Shown here one piece after another: positions 37,101-52,100 of a stretch of 64,000 bases of DNA; position 1 is the stretch's first letter; each line of letters opens with the position of its first letter. Position numbers and translations under genes: made by a program. This DNA comes from Ovis canadensis (lineage: Eukaryota > Chordata > Mammalia > Artiodactyla > Bovidae), in NCBI RefSeq assembly GCF_042477335.2, contig NC_091255.1, forward strand, positions 42,386,501 through 42,450,500, read 5' to 3'. A model generated the notes under the pieces. That model saw only the letters and a program-made list of their open reading frames with translations, made no database searches and had not been told where the DNA came from.

Positions 37101-40100
37101 CTAACAAAACAGAAACAGACTCACAAGCACAGAGACCAAACCAGTGGTTACCAGTGGCAAGAGGGAGGGGGAGGGGCAATATAGGAGGAGGGAATTAGGA
37201 GGTAGAACCCACTAGTAATATGTGTGAGTTAAATAATCTACAAGGACATACTGCACAACACAGGGAATGCAGCCAGTATTTTATAATAATGATACATGGG
37301 AATTAAAAATTGTGAATCACTATACTGTACATCTGTAACTTATAGACTACTGTACATCAACTATACCCCAATTTTTAAAAAGTGCTACCTCTTTGTAAAG
37401 CATCATGCCCCAAATCATAGGGTGTTTGAAATTCTGCTCTTTGAAACCACAGTATAAATCAAACATCTCGGGACTCCCCCTGGTGGTCCAGTGGTTAAGA
37501 ATTCGCCTGCCAATGCAGGGCACACAGCCTCAGTCCCTGGTTTCGGAAGATCCCACATGCTGCAGGTTAACTGAGCCCGGGTACCACAGCTGCTGAGCCT
37601 GGGTGCTAGGGCCCCCTCCCCACAACTAGAGGAGGCCCTCGAGCAGCAATGAAGACCCAGTGCAGCCGTCATTCATTAATTAATTTTAAAAAGCAGTCTG
37701 GATTTCCCACGGAAGCCAGAGCAATCGGGGAGAGAGGGCTTGGTCGCTCTGCAGGGCAGGCAGACACTGGCCGCTTATTTGCGCTTCCTCTGCTCCGCCC
37801 TCCCTTCACACCGTCCTTCAGATCTCCCACCCCACCTCCACCCCCGCTCTGTTCCCTGAGACCCACATTCCCCTGGCTGCTCTGCATCCTGTGGGCTCAT
37901 GGCCGCGGGCTCAGAGGCCAGACCAGGACCTTGCCAAGCATTGTTTATCAGGAGCCCTGGTCTGTTTCAGCAGGAGAGGCAGGTGACCCGATGTGCATTT
38001 CAGATAGACGCTGTGGGACCCCCTGGCAGAGGGGGTCTGGGTGGGAGCCCACTGAGGGAAAAGAGGAGAAACAGCAGAGGCACCAAGGAGGGCCTGAGGC
38101 TAAGGCCCCCAGGCCCCGGCCCGTTGCACAGCCCCCTCTGAGTCCCCACAAGCCTGCCTCTCACCTTTCCGCATCCTCCGTCCTTTAGTGACCCCAGTAA
38201 CCTGTCCTTCAAGTGTCCCATAGGCGGCGGCTCCATCCTTTCCTTCTCTCCTGCATCTAGTCAGCCTGGGCATGACCCCTTTCCATGTCCAGGCTCCCAC
38301 TGCACCCACTCAGTCTAGGTTGCACCCCCTCTCCTTCCCACCTCGAGAAACCCATGCATCCTCCACCACTTGAGTCACCTTCCTGACCCCTCAGCTCAGG
38401 ACTCCTTCTTCTAGGTTGTCTCTCCTGCCTCAGGGCCTTCAGGGAGAGGTCCTCACACCCACTCCTCACTCAACCACTCAGGAGCCCCACGTTTGTTGGG
38501 GGGCTGACAGGCCAAAGGCCCTCAAACGGGGTAACAAACTATGAGGGGCCAGCCCAGAATCCAGGGCACATGCTGGTTTCTGCCTCTTTACAGGCATTTC
38601 AAGTATACAATTCTGATACTAATAAAAATGTGGAACTAGTAGAAACCTTGTTCCATTACGAGGATAACACCTTAACTTTAAGGATGTTAAATAGGTAGAA
38701 AGCTTTCTTCTCCACCATCCTGTCCCTGTCACACAAGCCCGGGAGAGCCTGCCCTCATGGGCTGGTACCCTACCACCACCAGGCACCCTATCTATCTGGT
38801 CCTTCTGGAAGGAAGTAGACGGTCCCACACATGACTCCACACCCACAGAGCGGGGCTCTGGCCACTGCTGTTAGCCACCCACCAAGAGTCCTGGTGACAT
38901 GAGGCACCTTCCATCGTGGGGAAGGGGGTGCTTTCACATCCCCAGATGGTCGGAGCTGAAAGGTCGACCCCCAACCCCTCCGGAGCCAGGCAATGGTGCA
39001 GGGCCAAGAATCCTCCCTGCCGGCCCACCAATAACAATATTTCCAAATGGGAACTGGATCCGACTTTTCCAGTGCCAATAACAACCTGTCCTTTCCTTGA
39101 CTCCTCAGCCCTGCGTGCACCCCTCAGGGAAACACCCCACAGGGGCTCCGGATAGGCGAGCCTCTCCACCGGGTCTCCCTGACCCCTGAAAGGACAGATG
39201 CACTCACCCCCACAGGACAGGAGAGTCGAGTTACCTGGTTGAGCAGGTACTTCACTTGTAACGTGTAGAGGAAGGTTGCCTGCAAGACAACAGGGGACAG
39301 AGGTCAGCATCCTGGCCAGCCTCACAGTGGAGAGCTGAGACCTCAGCCAGCCTGCCCTCCACTCCCACAGGAGGCCCAGGTGGGAGCCCTCTCAGGAGGC
39401 TCGGGGGCAGGACAGGAACCCCAAGTTCGGACATCTCTCTTATGGGCGAACACTATCTAAGCACCCCCAGGGGAGCTGGGAGAGTGGTTTCCTTGGGTGC
39501 TTGGTTGGGATTCTCCTGGGGGCACTGGGCTGTGCAAGAGGCCCGTGAAAACTCTGGATGGGCGCCCCCTTCTATAGATTAGGCTGCAGTCCTATTTGGT
39601 GGAATAAACTCAAGAATATTCGGTTCAGGGACTTCCCTGGTAGTCCAGTGGTTAAGACCTCATCCTCCAACGTACAGGGTGCCAGCTTGGTCCCTGGTCG
39701 GAGTGCTACAATCCCACATGTCTCAGGCCCCCCCCCCAAAAAAAAACCCAAAACATAAAACAGAAGCAATACTATAACAAATTCAATAAAGATGTTAAAT
39801 AAATGGTCCACATCCAAAAAAAATCTTAGAAAAGAATATTCAATTTAAAATGAAAAAGTAAAGACCACAATCTCAATTACGAGGGCAAATGACTGCTTCT
39901 GAGGTCTGAATTACATCCCCTCCCAGTTCGTATGCTGAAGCCCTCATGCCCAACGTGACCATATTCGATAAAGTCTTTAAAAGTGAAAATGTTAGTTGTT
40001 TCTGACTCTTTGCAACTCCATGGACTGTAGCCTGCCAGGCTCCTCTATCCATGGAATTCTCCAGGCAAGAATACTGGAGTGGGTTGCCATTTCCTTCTCC

Positions 40101-43100
40101 AGGAGATAGTCCCAACCCAGGGATCGAACCTGGATTTGATCCTCCAATCTGCACTGGAGGCAGATTCTTAACTATCTGAGCCACCAGGGAAGCCCAAAGT
40201 CAATTAAGTTTAAATGAGGTCACTGAGGGGGCCCTGATCCAGCAGGACTGGTGCCCTTCTGGGCAGACAAGCGACACTGGGGGTGGGCCTCCATGCCAAG
40301 GAGAGAGGCCTCGGAGGAAACCAGCCCCGACACCTTGATCTTGGACTGCCAACCCCCAAGACTGTGAGAAGTAGGTTTCTGTTGTCTAAGCCTGTGATAT
40401 TTTGTTACAGCAGCTCAGCAGACTAATCCGGCCACGTGTTTAACTAAATGAAATAGCTGTGCTTATTCACCAACCAGGTAGGGACCCCCTGAACACTAAC
40501 ACACACGTGGGTTCTGTGCCTCAGGCTTAGCAAGCAAGAGCCTCAAAGTTCCAGGTGAGGCCCCCGGGGGTCCGTGGTGGCAAGGATTCACCATCTACAG
40601 AAGAAATCTGAGCTCCTCCCCGCGGGTGAGCAGAGGCCCCTTCTGCTACGGGAGCGGGGACCCCGGCCTCTGCAGCCCTCTTGACCCTGGTGTTTCTTGA
40701 GGGACAAAGGTTTGTGTCTTTCCTGAGTATGATGAAAACTACACTTCCTTGAAGGAGCCAACTCCTCATGTGGGCATCATCGCAGGGCTGAACCAGATCC
40801 CTGAGCTCAAGGCATCTCTGCTGCCTTTTTACCCATGAACCTCAAGGAGGGACCCCCTTACCCTGTGGACACTTACAGGAAGAGCTGGAATGAAGATCAT
40901 GACATAGGTCTGGGTAAGCCTGTACAAGGAAGAGGGAAAAAGTGACAGAGTGCTCCGTTTCCAGGGAAAGGTAGGCAGGACACAGCAACACTACCTTCAC
41001 ATGCTTGGCTCTTCCTAAACGTACAGGCTGAAGCTGCTGGAGCACCGTCGGAATCTACACAGAACATGTCATCCTATGACCCGAGTGATCATTCTTGGTT
41101 CTCCCAAGTCTCTCCAGGTCCAGGACAGGGGGTTCAAACTGGGCACCCTGGCTGGGTAATTCTTGCCGTGGAGGCAGTCCTGTGCATCCCAAGATGTTCT
41201 GGAGCATCTGGTTTCCACCAGCAGCGACACCCCCATACCAGTTCTGACGTCCAGAAACGTCTCCTAACATTTCAAATGTCCCCTGGGTTCAGAGCCACTG
41301 GTTGAGCAGAAAGTCACAAAAGGTCTTTATCAACTAAACCAGCGGCTCTCAAACCTTGTGTCACATTTTAGAATCATCTAAAAGAGCTTTGAAAGACATG
41401 GACACCCAGGCTGCACCCCAGGCCAATTAAACCAGAATGCTAGGGACTTCCCTGGTGATCCAGTAGCTAAGACTCTATGCTCCCAACTCAGGGGGCCCAG
41501 GTTCGATCCCTGGTCAGGGAACTAGATCCTGCAACTAAAGATCCCACAGGTGGCAACCAAGATCAAAGATCTCGTATGCAGCCAAATAAATAAATATTTT
41601 AACAAACAAATGAAAAGAACAAAATGCTGGAGGAGGGCACCAGGTCGGGGGGGTGTTGTTGTTGTTGTTTTTCTGCCACACCATGCAGCTTTCAGGATCT
41701 TAGTTCCCCAACCAGGAATCGAACCTAGCCCTTGGCAGTAAAAGCACAGAGTCCTAACTGCTGCACCACCAGGGAATTCCCCAGCGGTGGGCTTTAAAAG
41801 CATTCAGGTGATTTTAATATTGACCAGGGCCAAAAATCACAAAACCGGGAACCAACACCATGAACCACCATTTCACGTGGAGGGTTTTTGCAGATCATAT
41901 TTCACCCAAAACTATTTACCTGAAAGTTACCCAAATAAGGAGCGGGTATGTTATCCCACGGGCCAGGTATGGAGAATCGGCTGAGGACAGCTTAACTCAC
42001 TCCTGGTGCGTGGCCTGTCCCTGGCCTTGGGAACCCCCCGAGCCTGAACCTGGCCGGCACCATCTTTCTGCCGGGATGGACCTATCCTGCTGGGGGGTGG
42101 CCCATCTCACCTGGACACGGCTGGGTCCTGCCTGCAGAGCAGCAGGATGAGCTGGGTGTTGAGGAAGAGCGCCCAGCAGGGCAGACAGCAGAGCAGCAGC
42201 ACCAGCACGCCCCGCTGCAGGATGACGCCCACATGCTTCTTGTTCTGGCTCCCAAACGTCTGCGTGCACAGTCAAAACCAACATATTAACACAGAAACGG
42301 CACCCTCGCTGTCCCCCAGAGGCCTCCAATCACGCCCCATGGGAGACAGATGGCCGCAGAGACTGCTACATTTTAGGTATCAGTGGTTCTCAAACGCAGC
42401 TGCTCATCAGAATCACCTAAGGAACATTTCCTATATCTCTGATATTTCATTGTTAGGGTATAGAAACACAACAGGTTTCTGCATATTAATTTTGTGTCCT
42501 AGAACTTTACCAAATTCATTAATGAGCTCCAGGTGCTTTCTGGTGGCATCTTTAGGATTTTCCATAGCATCATGTCATCTGTAAACAGTGACAGTTTTAC
42601 TTCTTCCTTTCCAATTGGGATTTCTTGTATTTCTTTTTCTTCTCTGATTGCTATGGCTGGGACTTCCAATACTATGTTGAATAAAAGTGGAGCAAGAGGG
42701 CATCCTTGTCTGATTCTGATCTTAGAGGAAAAGGTTTCAGCTTTTCACCACTGAGTATGTTAGCTGTGACCTTATCATTGTTTGGTCTCTCGGTCATGTC
42801 TGACTCTTTGCAACCCCGTGGACTGCAGCACACCAGGCTTCCCTGTCCTTCACCATCTCCTGGAGTTTGTGCAAACTCATGCCATTGAGTCAGTGGTGTT
42901 ATCTAACCATCTCATCCTCTGCTGCCCCCTTCTCTTGACTTCAATCTTTCCCAGCACCAAGGTCTTTTTCTGTATGGTCTTTATTATATTGAGGTACGTT
43001 CCTTCTGTGCCTATTTTCTGAAGAGTTTTTTATCATAAATGGATGTTTAATTTGGGGAACATTTTTAAATCATTGATTACAGAGGCTTGATAAAGATAAG

Positions 43101-46100
43101 TCTGGACTTAACCGGTCCAGAGTAGGTCCCAGACACCAACAATTTGTAAAATTTCCCCATGTCCATGTAATCCTAATGTGCAGTCAGGGTGGCCTCACCT
43201 GGAAACCTATTAGAAATATGATGTCCTGGGCCTCCCCCTCCCCAGACCTACTGATGCAGAAACTTGGGGATCGGGGAGGCACTGGAGCCAGCTCCCATTG
43301 CTTACAAAACCCTCCATGCACATCCCTCCCCAGCCAGCTCAGTGACATCTTGGGCAGCTTAAAATTAGCCACTGGGACCAGCATACACAACCAGTCAGGA
43401 CACTCCCCATCCACCCCCGAGACCTGGTTCTTCAGGCTTATGGCTGGTGGGGGGCCCCCAAGTGACTCTGACACACATGCACGTTTGAGGACCCCTGGAC
43501 ATACCGAGCTCCACAATGTTGGAAGTGATAAAAGGGACTTTTACAAAACATCCCCTATCTGTCAAGACGTAGCAGTAGGGCTGTCACGCAGAAAAACACC
43601 ACTTCCCAGACCAGAGAGACCTGCGGCCACACTTTGGAGGCAGCAGGAGAGCTGAGAAATGTGGCAAGGGTTTGCCCTGGGGGTCTCTGCCCTCCAACTG
43701 GGGGGGGGGCAGGGGGAGTGACCTGACCTGGGGCTGCCACTCACCTGGGAGATGAGCGTGTCACAAGCAGAAGACAAGCCGAACCCCACCGAGACACCAG
43801 TAACGTTGACCACCTGGGAACAAACCAGGGAGGAGGCTGGAGGCAGGTTCCCCGTCTGCCCATCAGAGCCCCGGGGCCCTCAGCACTCTGCCCGGAGCCT
43901 GTGTGCAGACCTCCCCGTGCCCTGAATTAGACAGACACAGTGCTGGGAGGAAAGGACAGTCAAGGCCGTGGTGACCACACTGCATTAGTCTTTCTTAGGC
44001 ATTTGTTCCCCAGGTCTTGGGCATCTTTTTCCCAGGTTCTGAGGACCATGAACCCTTTTAAGGGGCCTGCGGCATGGCACAGAGCAGTCCTGGGTGAGCC
44101 CACTTGCTAGTGACCAAGGATGACCCAAACAACGCCCTGAAGGACTCTGTGAGAGCAGGAGCAAGTCTCAGAGCCAAGACTCAGGCCTTCCAGCATCCAC
44201 AGCACCCCCAAACCCAGGAAGTCTGAGGCCCTGCCTGCCTCCACCTGCTACCCCTCGAGTCTACAGGAGGCACCAGGGACAGCAGTCCCCGCCAGGCCCA
44301 GCCCAGAAGCACCAGCTTTCCTGCACTTCCGTGGCCAAGAAGGATCTGTGGGAAGCTTGCTGAGCTCCCCAAATATCCAAACATCAGAGACCAAAAAGGA
44401 TAATTAAACCAGGGTTGTCCATGCTGCTCCCTGAAAGCAAAGCAAGCCACGAGCCCCTGGGGATGGTTCAGAGCACCTTGCAGGCTCAGAGGTGGCAAGT
44501 TCAAATGCCCGATGGACCAGGTGTGGGAGGCCGATGCGTGCCTTTCAGAGCACACACCTGCAGCAAGAACTTCAGCGAAACATCTGCTGGCCCAAGTGAA
44601 CAGGCCGGCAGGGCCCCCAGGCCAGCAACCACGGCTGAGGCCAATGACGCCTCTCTGTGGCTGTGGGGCTCACATCTGGGGTACAGAGAGGACTGGTTTT
44701 TTAAATTTTTATTATTTAATTTTTTAAAGTTTTATTATTATTTGGGGGGGTGGGCTAAGCTGGGTCTTTGTTGTGGAGCAACAAGGGATCCCCACCAGGG
44801 ATCCAGCTCATGTCCCCTGCCCTCAAAGGCAGATTCTTAACCACTGGACTACCAGGGAAGTCCCTCCTCCCGGTTTCAGGTTTGGACCTGGGCACCCAGG
44901 GTTTCATATTCTGGCATCTCGGGATAAGAGACAAATCAAGAGCTGGGGGAAGGGGGAGGGTTTCTACTGGTGAACAATTCTCTTCTCCCAGATGTGGGGT
45001 CAGGGTGGGAGCCAGAGCTCCAGTGATGGCAGACTAGTTGGCGTGGCAGATAGAATTCTGGCCCTCTAGAGACGCCCCATGCGGAGCCTGGCACCTGAGG
45101 AGACACATACCTGGGGCAGCTCCCTGGGGAAGGAGAGGCAGGCTGAGGATGGAAACATGGTCACAGCCCTGCCCACACCTGGAGATTAGTTCAGTGAAAC
45201 CCCTTTCAGACCAGTGGCCTCCAACAGTGAGAGATTCAGACACATACGTGTCTTCCCTGAAAACCCTAAACTCTGATCATCTGTAAGAGCCGCAGGAGCA
45301 AATGAACACAGACGGCTTCCTAGCTCGGAGCTGGCCAGCCCCGTACGTACAGCAATTGCCAGTGTGACAGCGTCCAGCTCCAGCTTCCCCAGGTGCCCGC
45401 AGAACACAGAGCTCACAAAACCAATGAGGAACACCATCAGCTGGGCCAGGAACTGGGAAGAGACGGAAAACACGAGGCTGCAGGCGAGGGCCACCATGGC
45501 AGTGGAAGGAAGGGGCAGGCTTCCCAGGTGACCCCACCCTCCCGGGTGGGCTCCGACCAGAGGTAAGGAGGTCTGGCTTGCACGGAGCCTCCGCCAGCTC
45601 TCACAGGCAAACGAGCAGCCTCAGGTGGACTTCTTGAAAAATATGCAAGTTCATTTGCTACCACCAGTATCATGTTTCTGAGAACTTCCAACTTTTAAAA
45701 TTATTTTTCACTGTAGATTCTCATACTGTAGATGGCATGCCTATTTTCCCTGAAATTTCTAGAGGCTGCCTCCTGGGATGACCCCATTGTTATTTCAGAT
45801 TCCTCCTGAGGGCTGAAGAGAACAGCTTTCAACTGCCAACAGAACAGTCCATGGAGAGGAACTCCCGAGGCAGACCTGAGGCTACCTCAGTGGAAGGCCA
45901 GTGGGGTCTGGAACGATGGGGCAAATCGTTACCAGTCTGCCGAGCATCTCAGATTCCACAAAGCCTCCAATATGAGGGCAAATGCAGCTTGGGGAACACG
46001 GACTCATTCTCCCTCACCATTCCAGAACTTCCTGCCTCACCTCTGGACACTGACTTATCTCCTCAGGTTAATTTAAAACCACCTTCTGTGACCTGCCAGA

Positions 46101-49100
46101 CCCTGGAGGTGCAGGACTTCCCGGGAAGCCCATCGGCCCCACACGCCCCTCTCAAAGTGCACACCCTGGGTTCAGGGAGCTTGTGCAGGTCCAGCCAGCA
46201 CTGCTGCCGTTCAGTCCTTTGAGGGCGAAAGCTCCTCTGGTGAGCTCAGGCGAGGCTCCCAGTGACCGTCGTCCTCACCTCTGTCGACCCACACTGCCAT
46301 CGGCCAGTGCCGCAACCACCCAAGATTGCCACGTGGGCACTGGACCTGGCCCTGCTGGTGACGGTACAGGTGACTGCCTGCTTTCCCTCCCTGCACCTGG
46401 GGACAGACAGGTGCATCTCCACAGGTGGACCCACATCGACAGACCATGAGAGGCCTGCGTGCATGTGCGTGTGCGGGGGCGAGGGTGCAAACATCTCCAC
46501 ATCGAATTCCAAACCTCAACCCAGCTCCTGCTTCCCCCACTGCAGAGACCAAAGTTGCGCACTGCAACTAGAGAGAAGCCCCCGCCCAGCATGCTAGAGA
46601 AAGGCCCACACAGCAATGAAGAGCCAGCACAGCCAAAAATATAGAAATTTTGAAAAAGGTTGATATGAAAAACCCAATTCTGTAGACCCTAAAGTCAGAA
46701 CCAGGGGCCCCCGTAGGCCTGTTCCCAGGAACTGGCCATGACTAAGTGCTGTCCCCACCCCACAGATATTCTGTGGTTTCATTCACAGAGTTGGTGTCTC
46801 TTTGATTGTGAATTTATATTAACTGTAAAGGGCACAGGGCCCTTATTTGGGTAAATTCAGCATCACTATCAGTCTTTTCAGTTTTTTTTTTAAGCCTTTT
46901 TGTGTGTAAACTACGTCTACTTCTGCTTTATTGACTATGCCAAAGCCTTTGACTGTGTGGTTCACCACAAACTGGAAAATTCTTCAAGAGACGGGAATAC
47001 TAGACCACCTTACCTGCCTCCTGAGAAACCTGTATGCAGGTCAAGAAGCAACAGTTAGAACCAGACATGGAAAACTGGACTGGTTCCAAATCGGGAAAGG
47101 AGTACGTCAAGGCTGTATACAGTCACCTGCTTATTATTTCACTTATATGCAGAGTACATCATGAGAAATGCTGGACTGGATGAAGCACAAGCTGGAATCA
47201 AGATTGCCAGGAGAAATATCAATAACCTCAGATATGCAGATGACACCACCCTATGGCAGAAAGTGAAGAGGAACTAAAAAGCCTCTTGATGAAAGTGAAA
47301 GAGGAGAGTGAAAAAGTAGGCTTAAAGCTCAACATTCAGAAAACTAAGATCATGGCATCTGGTCCCATCACTTCATGGCAAATAGATGGGGAAACAATGG
47401 AAACAGTGAGAGACTTTATTTTGGGGGCTCCAAAATCACTGCAGATGGTGACTGCAGCCATGAAATTAAAAGAGACTTGCTCCTTGGAAGAAAAGCTATG
47501 ACCAACCTAAACAGCATATTAAAAAGCAGACACATTACTTTGCCAACAAAGGTCCATTTAGTCAAAGCTATGGTTTTTTCAGTAGTCATGCATGGATGTG
47601 AGAGTTGGACCATAAAGAAAGCTGAAGAATTGATGCTTTTGAACTGTGGTGTTGGAGAAGACTCTTGAGAATCCCTTGGACTGCAAGGAGATCAAACCAG
47701 TCCATCCTAAAGGAGATCAGTCCTGAATATTCATCGGAAGGACTGATGCTGAAGCTGACACTCCAATCCTTTGGCCACCTGATGCGAAGAACTGACTCAT
47801 TGGAAAATACCCTGATGCTGGGAAAGATTGAAGGCGGGAGTAGAAGGGGACAACAGAGGATGAGATGGTTGTTTGGCATCACTGACTCAACAATGGACAG
47901 GAGTTTGAGCAAGCTCTGGGAGTTGGTGATGGACAGGGAAGCCTGGCATGCTGCAGTTCATGGGGTAGCAAAGAGTCGGACACGACTGAACTGAACTGAA
48001 CTGTCATAAACTGTTGCAAACGATAGTCATAGGTCTGTTTTCCCCTTTTTCATCGGACTTCAATATTTCCAGAACCGTGTCTGGTCAACTCCACAGGCCA
48101 CATGTAAGCTGTTTCTGCGGCTTCACAGGAAAATGCATGGTCAGGTCTCTGGGCTGCTTCCCAGGTTTTGCTGATACAAAGCACACTGCACAGAATGTCT
48201 TTCTTACTTGGGTGGGGCCAGACATTTTCTTAGGGTGAATGCCCAGTGCACGGGTGGGATCAGCTGACCCTCTCAGAGCAGAGGCTGGGAAATCTAGCTG
48301 AGCTAATCCATGAGTGCCTGTGTGTGTGTCTGTGCGTGCATGAGTGTGTGTGTGTGTGCTCAGTCATGTCTGACTCTTTGTGACCCTATAGGCTGTAGCC
48401 CTCCAGGCTCCTCTGTCCATGGGATTTCCCAGGCAAGAATACTGGAATGAGTTGCCATTTCCTCCTCTGGGGGATCTTCCTGACCTAGGAATCAAACCCA
48501 TGTCTCATGCAGAGCTAATCCACTCAACTGTTGAGTTGAAGGTGGGTCATCCCAGTGGTACAGTCCTTGGATGGCCAGACTTCCCACACCCCAGCCTCAG
48601 GGGCGGCGGGGGTCCCGGCTCCAGAGTTCACGTTTGCTAACCACACACCTGAGATCACCTGAGGATGTTGGTCAGAAGACCCATGCCCAGTCCCACTTCA
48701 AGAGACAGAGTCCAGATGTCCATGGGGCTGAGGGATCTGTCTTTCAGCATTCTCCACCCCCCACCCCACTATACTCATCCAATCAAGAGGGGGCCGTCAA
48801 GGACCAGACCTACAGAACCTACAGGGCTTGCTGCTGGGCCCACAGGTTGTTCCCCCAGCACCTCAGACTCCTGCCTGGGGTTCAGACAGGGCTAAGTGGA
48901 CAAGAGAGATGGCCGGGCTGTCTGTGCATGTCTCTGCCTCCTGTCATGGAGACCCTCATTTTCTGGCCAGGAGGCTTTGGGAGAGTGACCCCTGGGGCTG
49001 GCTGCCAGAAGGACAGCGGGTGTGAGCCTGCCTGGTGTGCCCAGTCAAAAAATGGACCAAAGTCCAAAGAAGACATACAGATTGCTAACAAACACATGAA

Positions 49101-52100
49101 AAGATGCTCAGCATCACTCATTATCAGAGAAATGCAAATCAAAACTATAACGAGGTACCATCTCATGCCAGTCAGAATGGCTGCTATCCAAAACTCTACA
49201 AGCAATAAATGCTGGAGAGGGTGTGGAGAAAAGGGAACCCTCTTACACTGTTGGAGGGAATGCAAACTAGTACAGCCACTATGGAGAACAGTGTGAAGAT
49301 TCCTTAAAAAACTGGAAATAGAACTGCCATACGACCCAGCAATCCCCCTGCTGGGCATACACACTGAGGAAACCAGAATTGAAAGAGACACATGTACCCC
49401 AATGTTCATTGCAGCACTGTTTATAATAGCCAGGACGTGGAAGCAACCTAGATGTCCATCAGTAGATGAATGGATAAGAAAGCTGTGGTACATATACACA
49501 ATGGAGTACTACTCAGCCATTAAAAAGAATACATTTGAATCAGTACTAATGAGGTGGATGAAACTGGAGCCTACTATACAGAGTGAAGTAAGCCAGAAAG
49601 AAAAACACCAATACAGTATAATACATATATATGGAATTCAGAAAGATGGTAACAATAACCCTGTATGCGAGACAGCAAAAGAGACACAGATGTATAGAAT
49701 AGTCTTTTGGACTCTGTGGGAGAGGGAGAGGGTGGGATGATTTGGGAGAATGGCATTGAAACATGTATATTATCATATGTGAAACGAATCGCCAGTCCAG
49801 GTTCAATGCATGATACAGGGTGCTCGGGGCTGGAGCACTGGAATGACCCAGAGGGATGGGATGGGGAGGGAGGTGGGGAGGTGTTCAGGATGGGGAACAC
49901 ATGTATACCCATGGCTGATTCATGTCAATGTATGGCAAAACCAATACAACATTGTAAAGTAATTAGCCTCCAATTAAAATAAATAAATTTATATTAAATA
50001 AATTTGAAATTGAAAAAAAAAAAAGAAGGTCGACTCTCGTCCACTCCTTTGGAGCACCGAGTACAGGCCAAGCACGGAAGCATAGATCTGAGTAAGGTGA
50101 ACACCATGGCTCCAGCCCCACCCCAGGGAACCCAGGGCATCACAGGGAAAGATGTTCAACACGGAACAACACAGTGGATCACACAAGACGGGCACTGCAG
50201 ATACCACAGGAGCTCAGGAGTCACAGAAGTTTCTGCCGAAACCTGGATGGTGAGCAGGCAATTGAAAGGGCCCTGTCTGTCTGGGAGACCGTTCCAGGCA
50301 GGAGGGGGTGGGATGTGAGGGATGGCTGGGGCTGGGAAAAGGTGAGGGCAGGGGGCAGTTGGATTTGTGGGCTGTTAATTCCCTGATCAGGGACTGAAAC
50401 TGGGCCCTTGGCAGTGAAAGCTCCAAGTCCTAACCACTGGACTGCCAAGGAGCTCCCACCTTCGGCCAAGGTCATTTTCTGCCCCCAGCAAGTCTGCTCC
50501 TGCGACATCTTACCTAAGGTCACTGAACACCCCCAGCTCCTCATTCCCCACCGACAGGGTAACAGTCAGAGACCAGCCTGCAGGTCCGTGGGCAGGAAGC
50601 CAGTCTCTCAGATGCCCTTCTGCTTGGGGGGCATTGTCACTAGTCTTTGTCCTTCAGCCCTAGACCCCCTCAACTCTCTCCCAGGTGAGCCTGTTTCCAT
50701 GCAGATGGAAACCAGGGCCCTCTGTCTGGGCCTGGCTACCCCAGATCTTTTCTGTTCTCACCAATGCACTGCACAGCCTGTGTCCCTGAGGAGCACGCAG
50801 TCCCTCTTTGAGATTATTCTTCAGGACTGACAGTTCAGTCTGGCGAAGAGAAGCTAATGACGAGGAGAAAGCTCAGCTGAAACACCTGAGGCCAGGTAAC
50901 TTCAACAACTGCCTTCCTGCCCCAACAAACGCACAGTTTACCTAAATCTTTAAAGGAAAATGTGGCCCAGCCTCTGTTCAGATGTGCATGGCTCATCTCA
51001 CACGCTTGCCTTTGTGTTCTGCATTATTCTCTCTTTACAGCCCTCATTTAAAGCTCACTGCAGGTGTGGTAAGTCCTAGTCCCTCAACCCGATTCCTACA
51101 TTGGATCCTCGTGGGTCACTGTTGACATGAGAGGCCTGGAAGGGACAGGGTGAACCGGAGACAGAAAATCAGAGAGAGGAGCCCCAGACCAGGGTCCTAC
51201 CTAATGGATGGGGGACCCTCAGAAAGTGAAGAGGGGGACCCTGAGCAGGCAATGAGGGGCACCTCTCCCCTCCCTTGTGCCCCCAGGAAACAGAAAACCC
51301 AGAGAAGAGGGGAACAGAGACAGAGAGGGACCAAGAGGAGCCCATATACAACCGAATTAAACCGGTGTCAGAACTCTATGACCCGACTGCGTAAAGCAGT
51401 CAGACAGAAACAGTCCCACAAACGGCTGCAAGGAACATTTCCCAACTCTCCGGTTATTTCAGATCATTTCAGAGACTTTTCCTTTGTCTCGGTTTTCTGT
51501 TTTTTCTACAAGGAACATAGATTATGCTTACAATTAACATCGTCACAGGCACACACACACAAGTGTACAGAGAGAAAGGGCAGGGGGCTGCATGTCAGCC
51601 ATGTGCTCACCATCCCTGCAGACCGACAAGGGGACTGGGTGACTCTGGGGGCTAGCAGAGACAGGGGCCTGCCCTGGGAGTGGCTGCATCTCAGAGGCTA
51701 CCTTGTTTAATTATTCATTTTCGGGGTGGTTTTAGTGATAAAGAACTCACCTGCCAATGTAGGAGACATAAGAGATAAGTTTTCGATCCCTGGTCAGGAA
51801 GATCCTCTGGGGGAAGGAAATGGCAACCCACTCCAGTGTTCTTGCCTGGGAAATCCCGGGGACAGAGGAGCCTGGCGGCCTACGGTCTATGGGGTCGCAA
51901 GACACAACGGAAGCAACTTAGCAGAGCAATAGCAGCTTTGCGTGTTTAGTTGCTCAAGTCGTGTCTGACTCTGTGACCTCATGGACCCAGGCTCCTCTGT
52001 CCATAGGATTTCCCAGGCAAGAATACTGGAGTGGGTTGCCATTTCCTCCTCCAGGGGATCTTCCCAACCCAGGGATGGAACCCGCATCTCCTGCATTGGC

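Noticed and set aside
48571-49296. 241-codon plus-strand frame
   Set aside because: It runs from unique DNA into an L1 3' fragment, so it is a chimera of unrelated sequence.
51150-51710. 186-codon plus-strand frame in intron 1
   Set aside because: Low-complexity Arg/Gln/Ser-rich translation, no family, no splice or promoter context; treated as chance.
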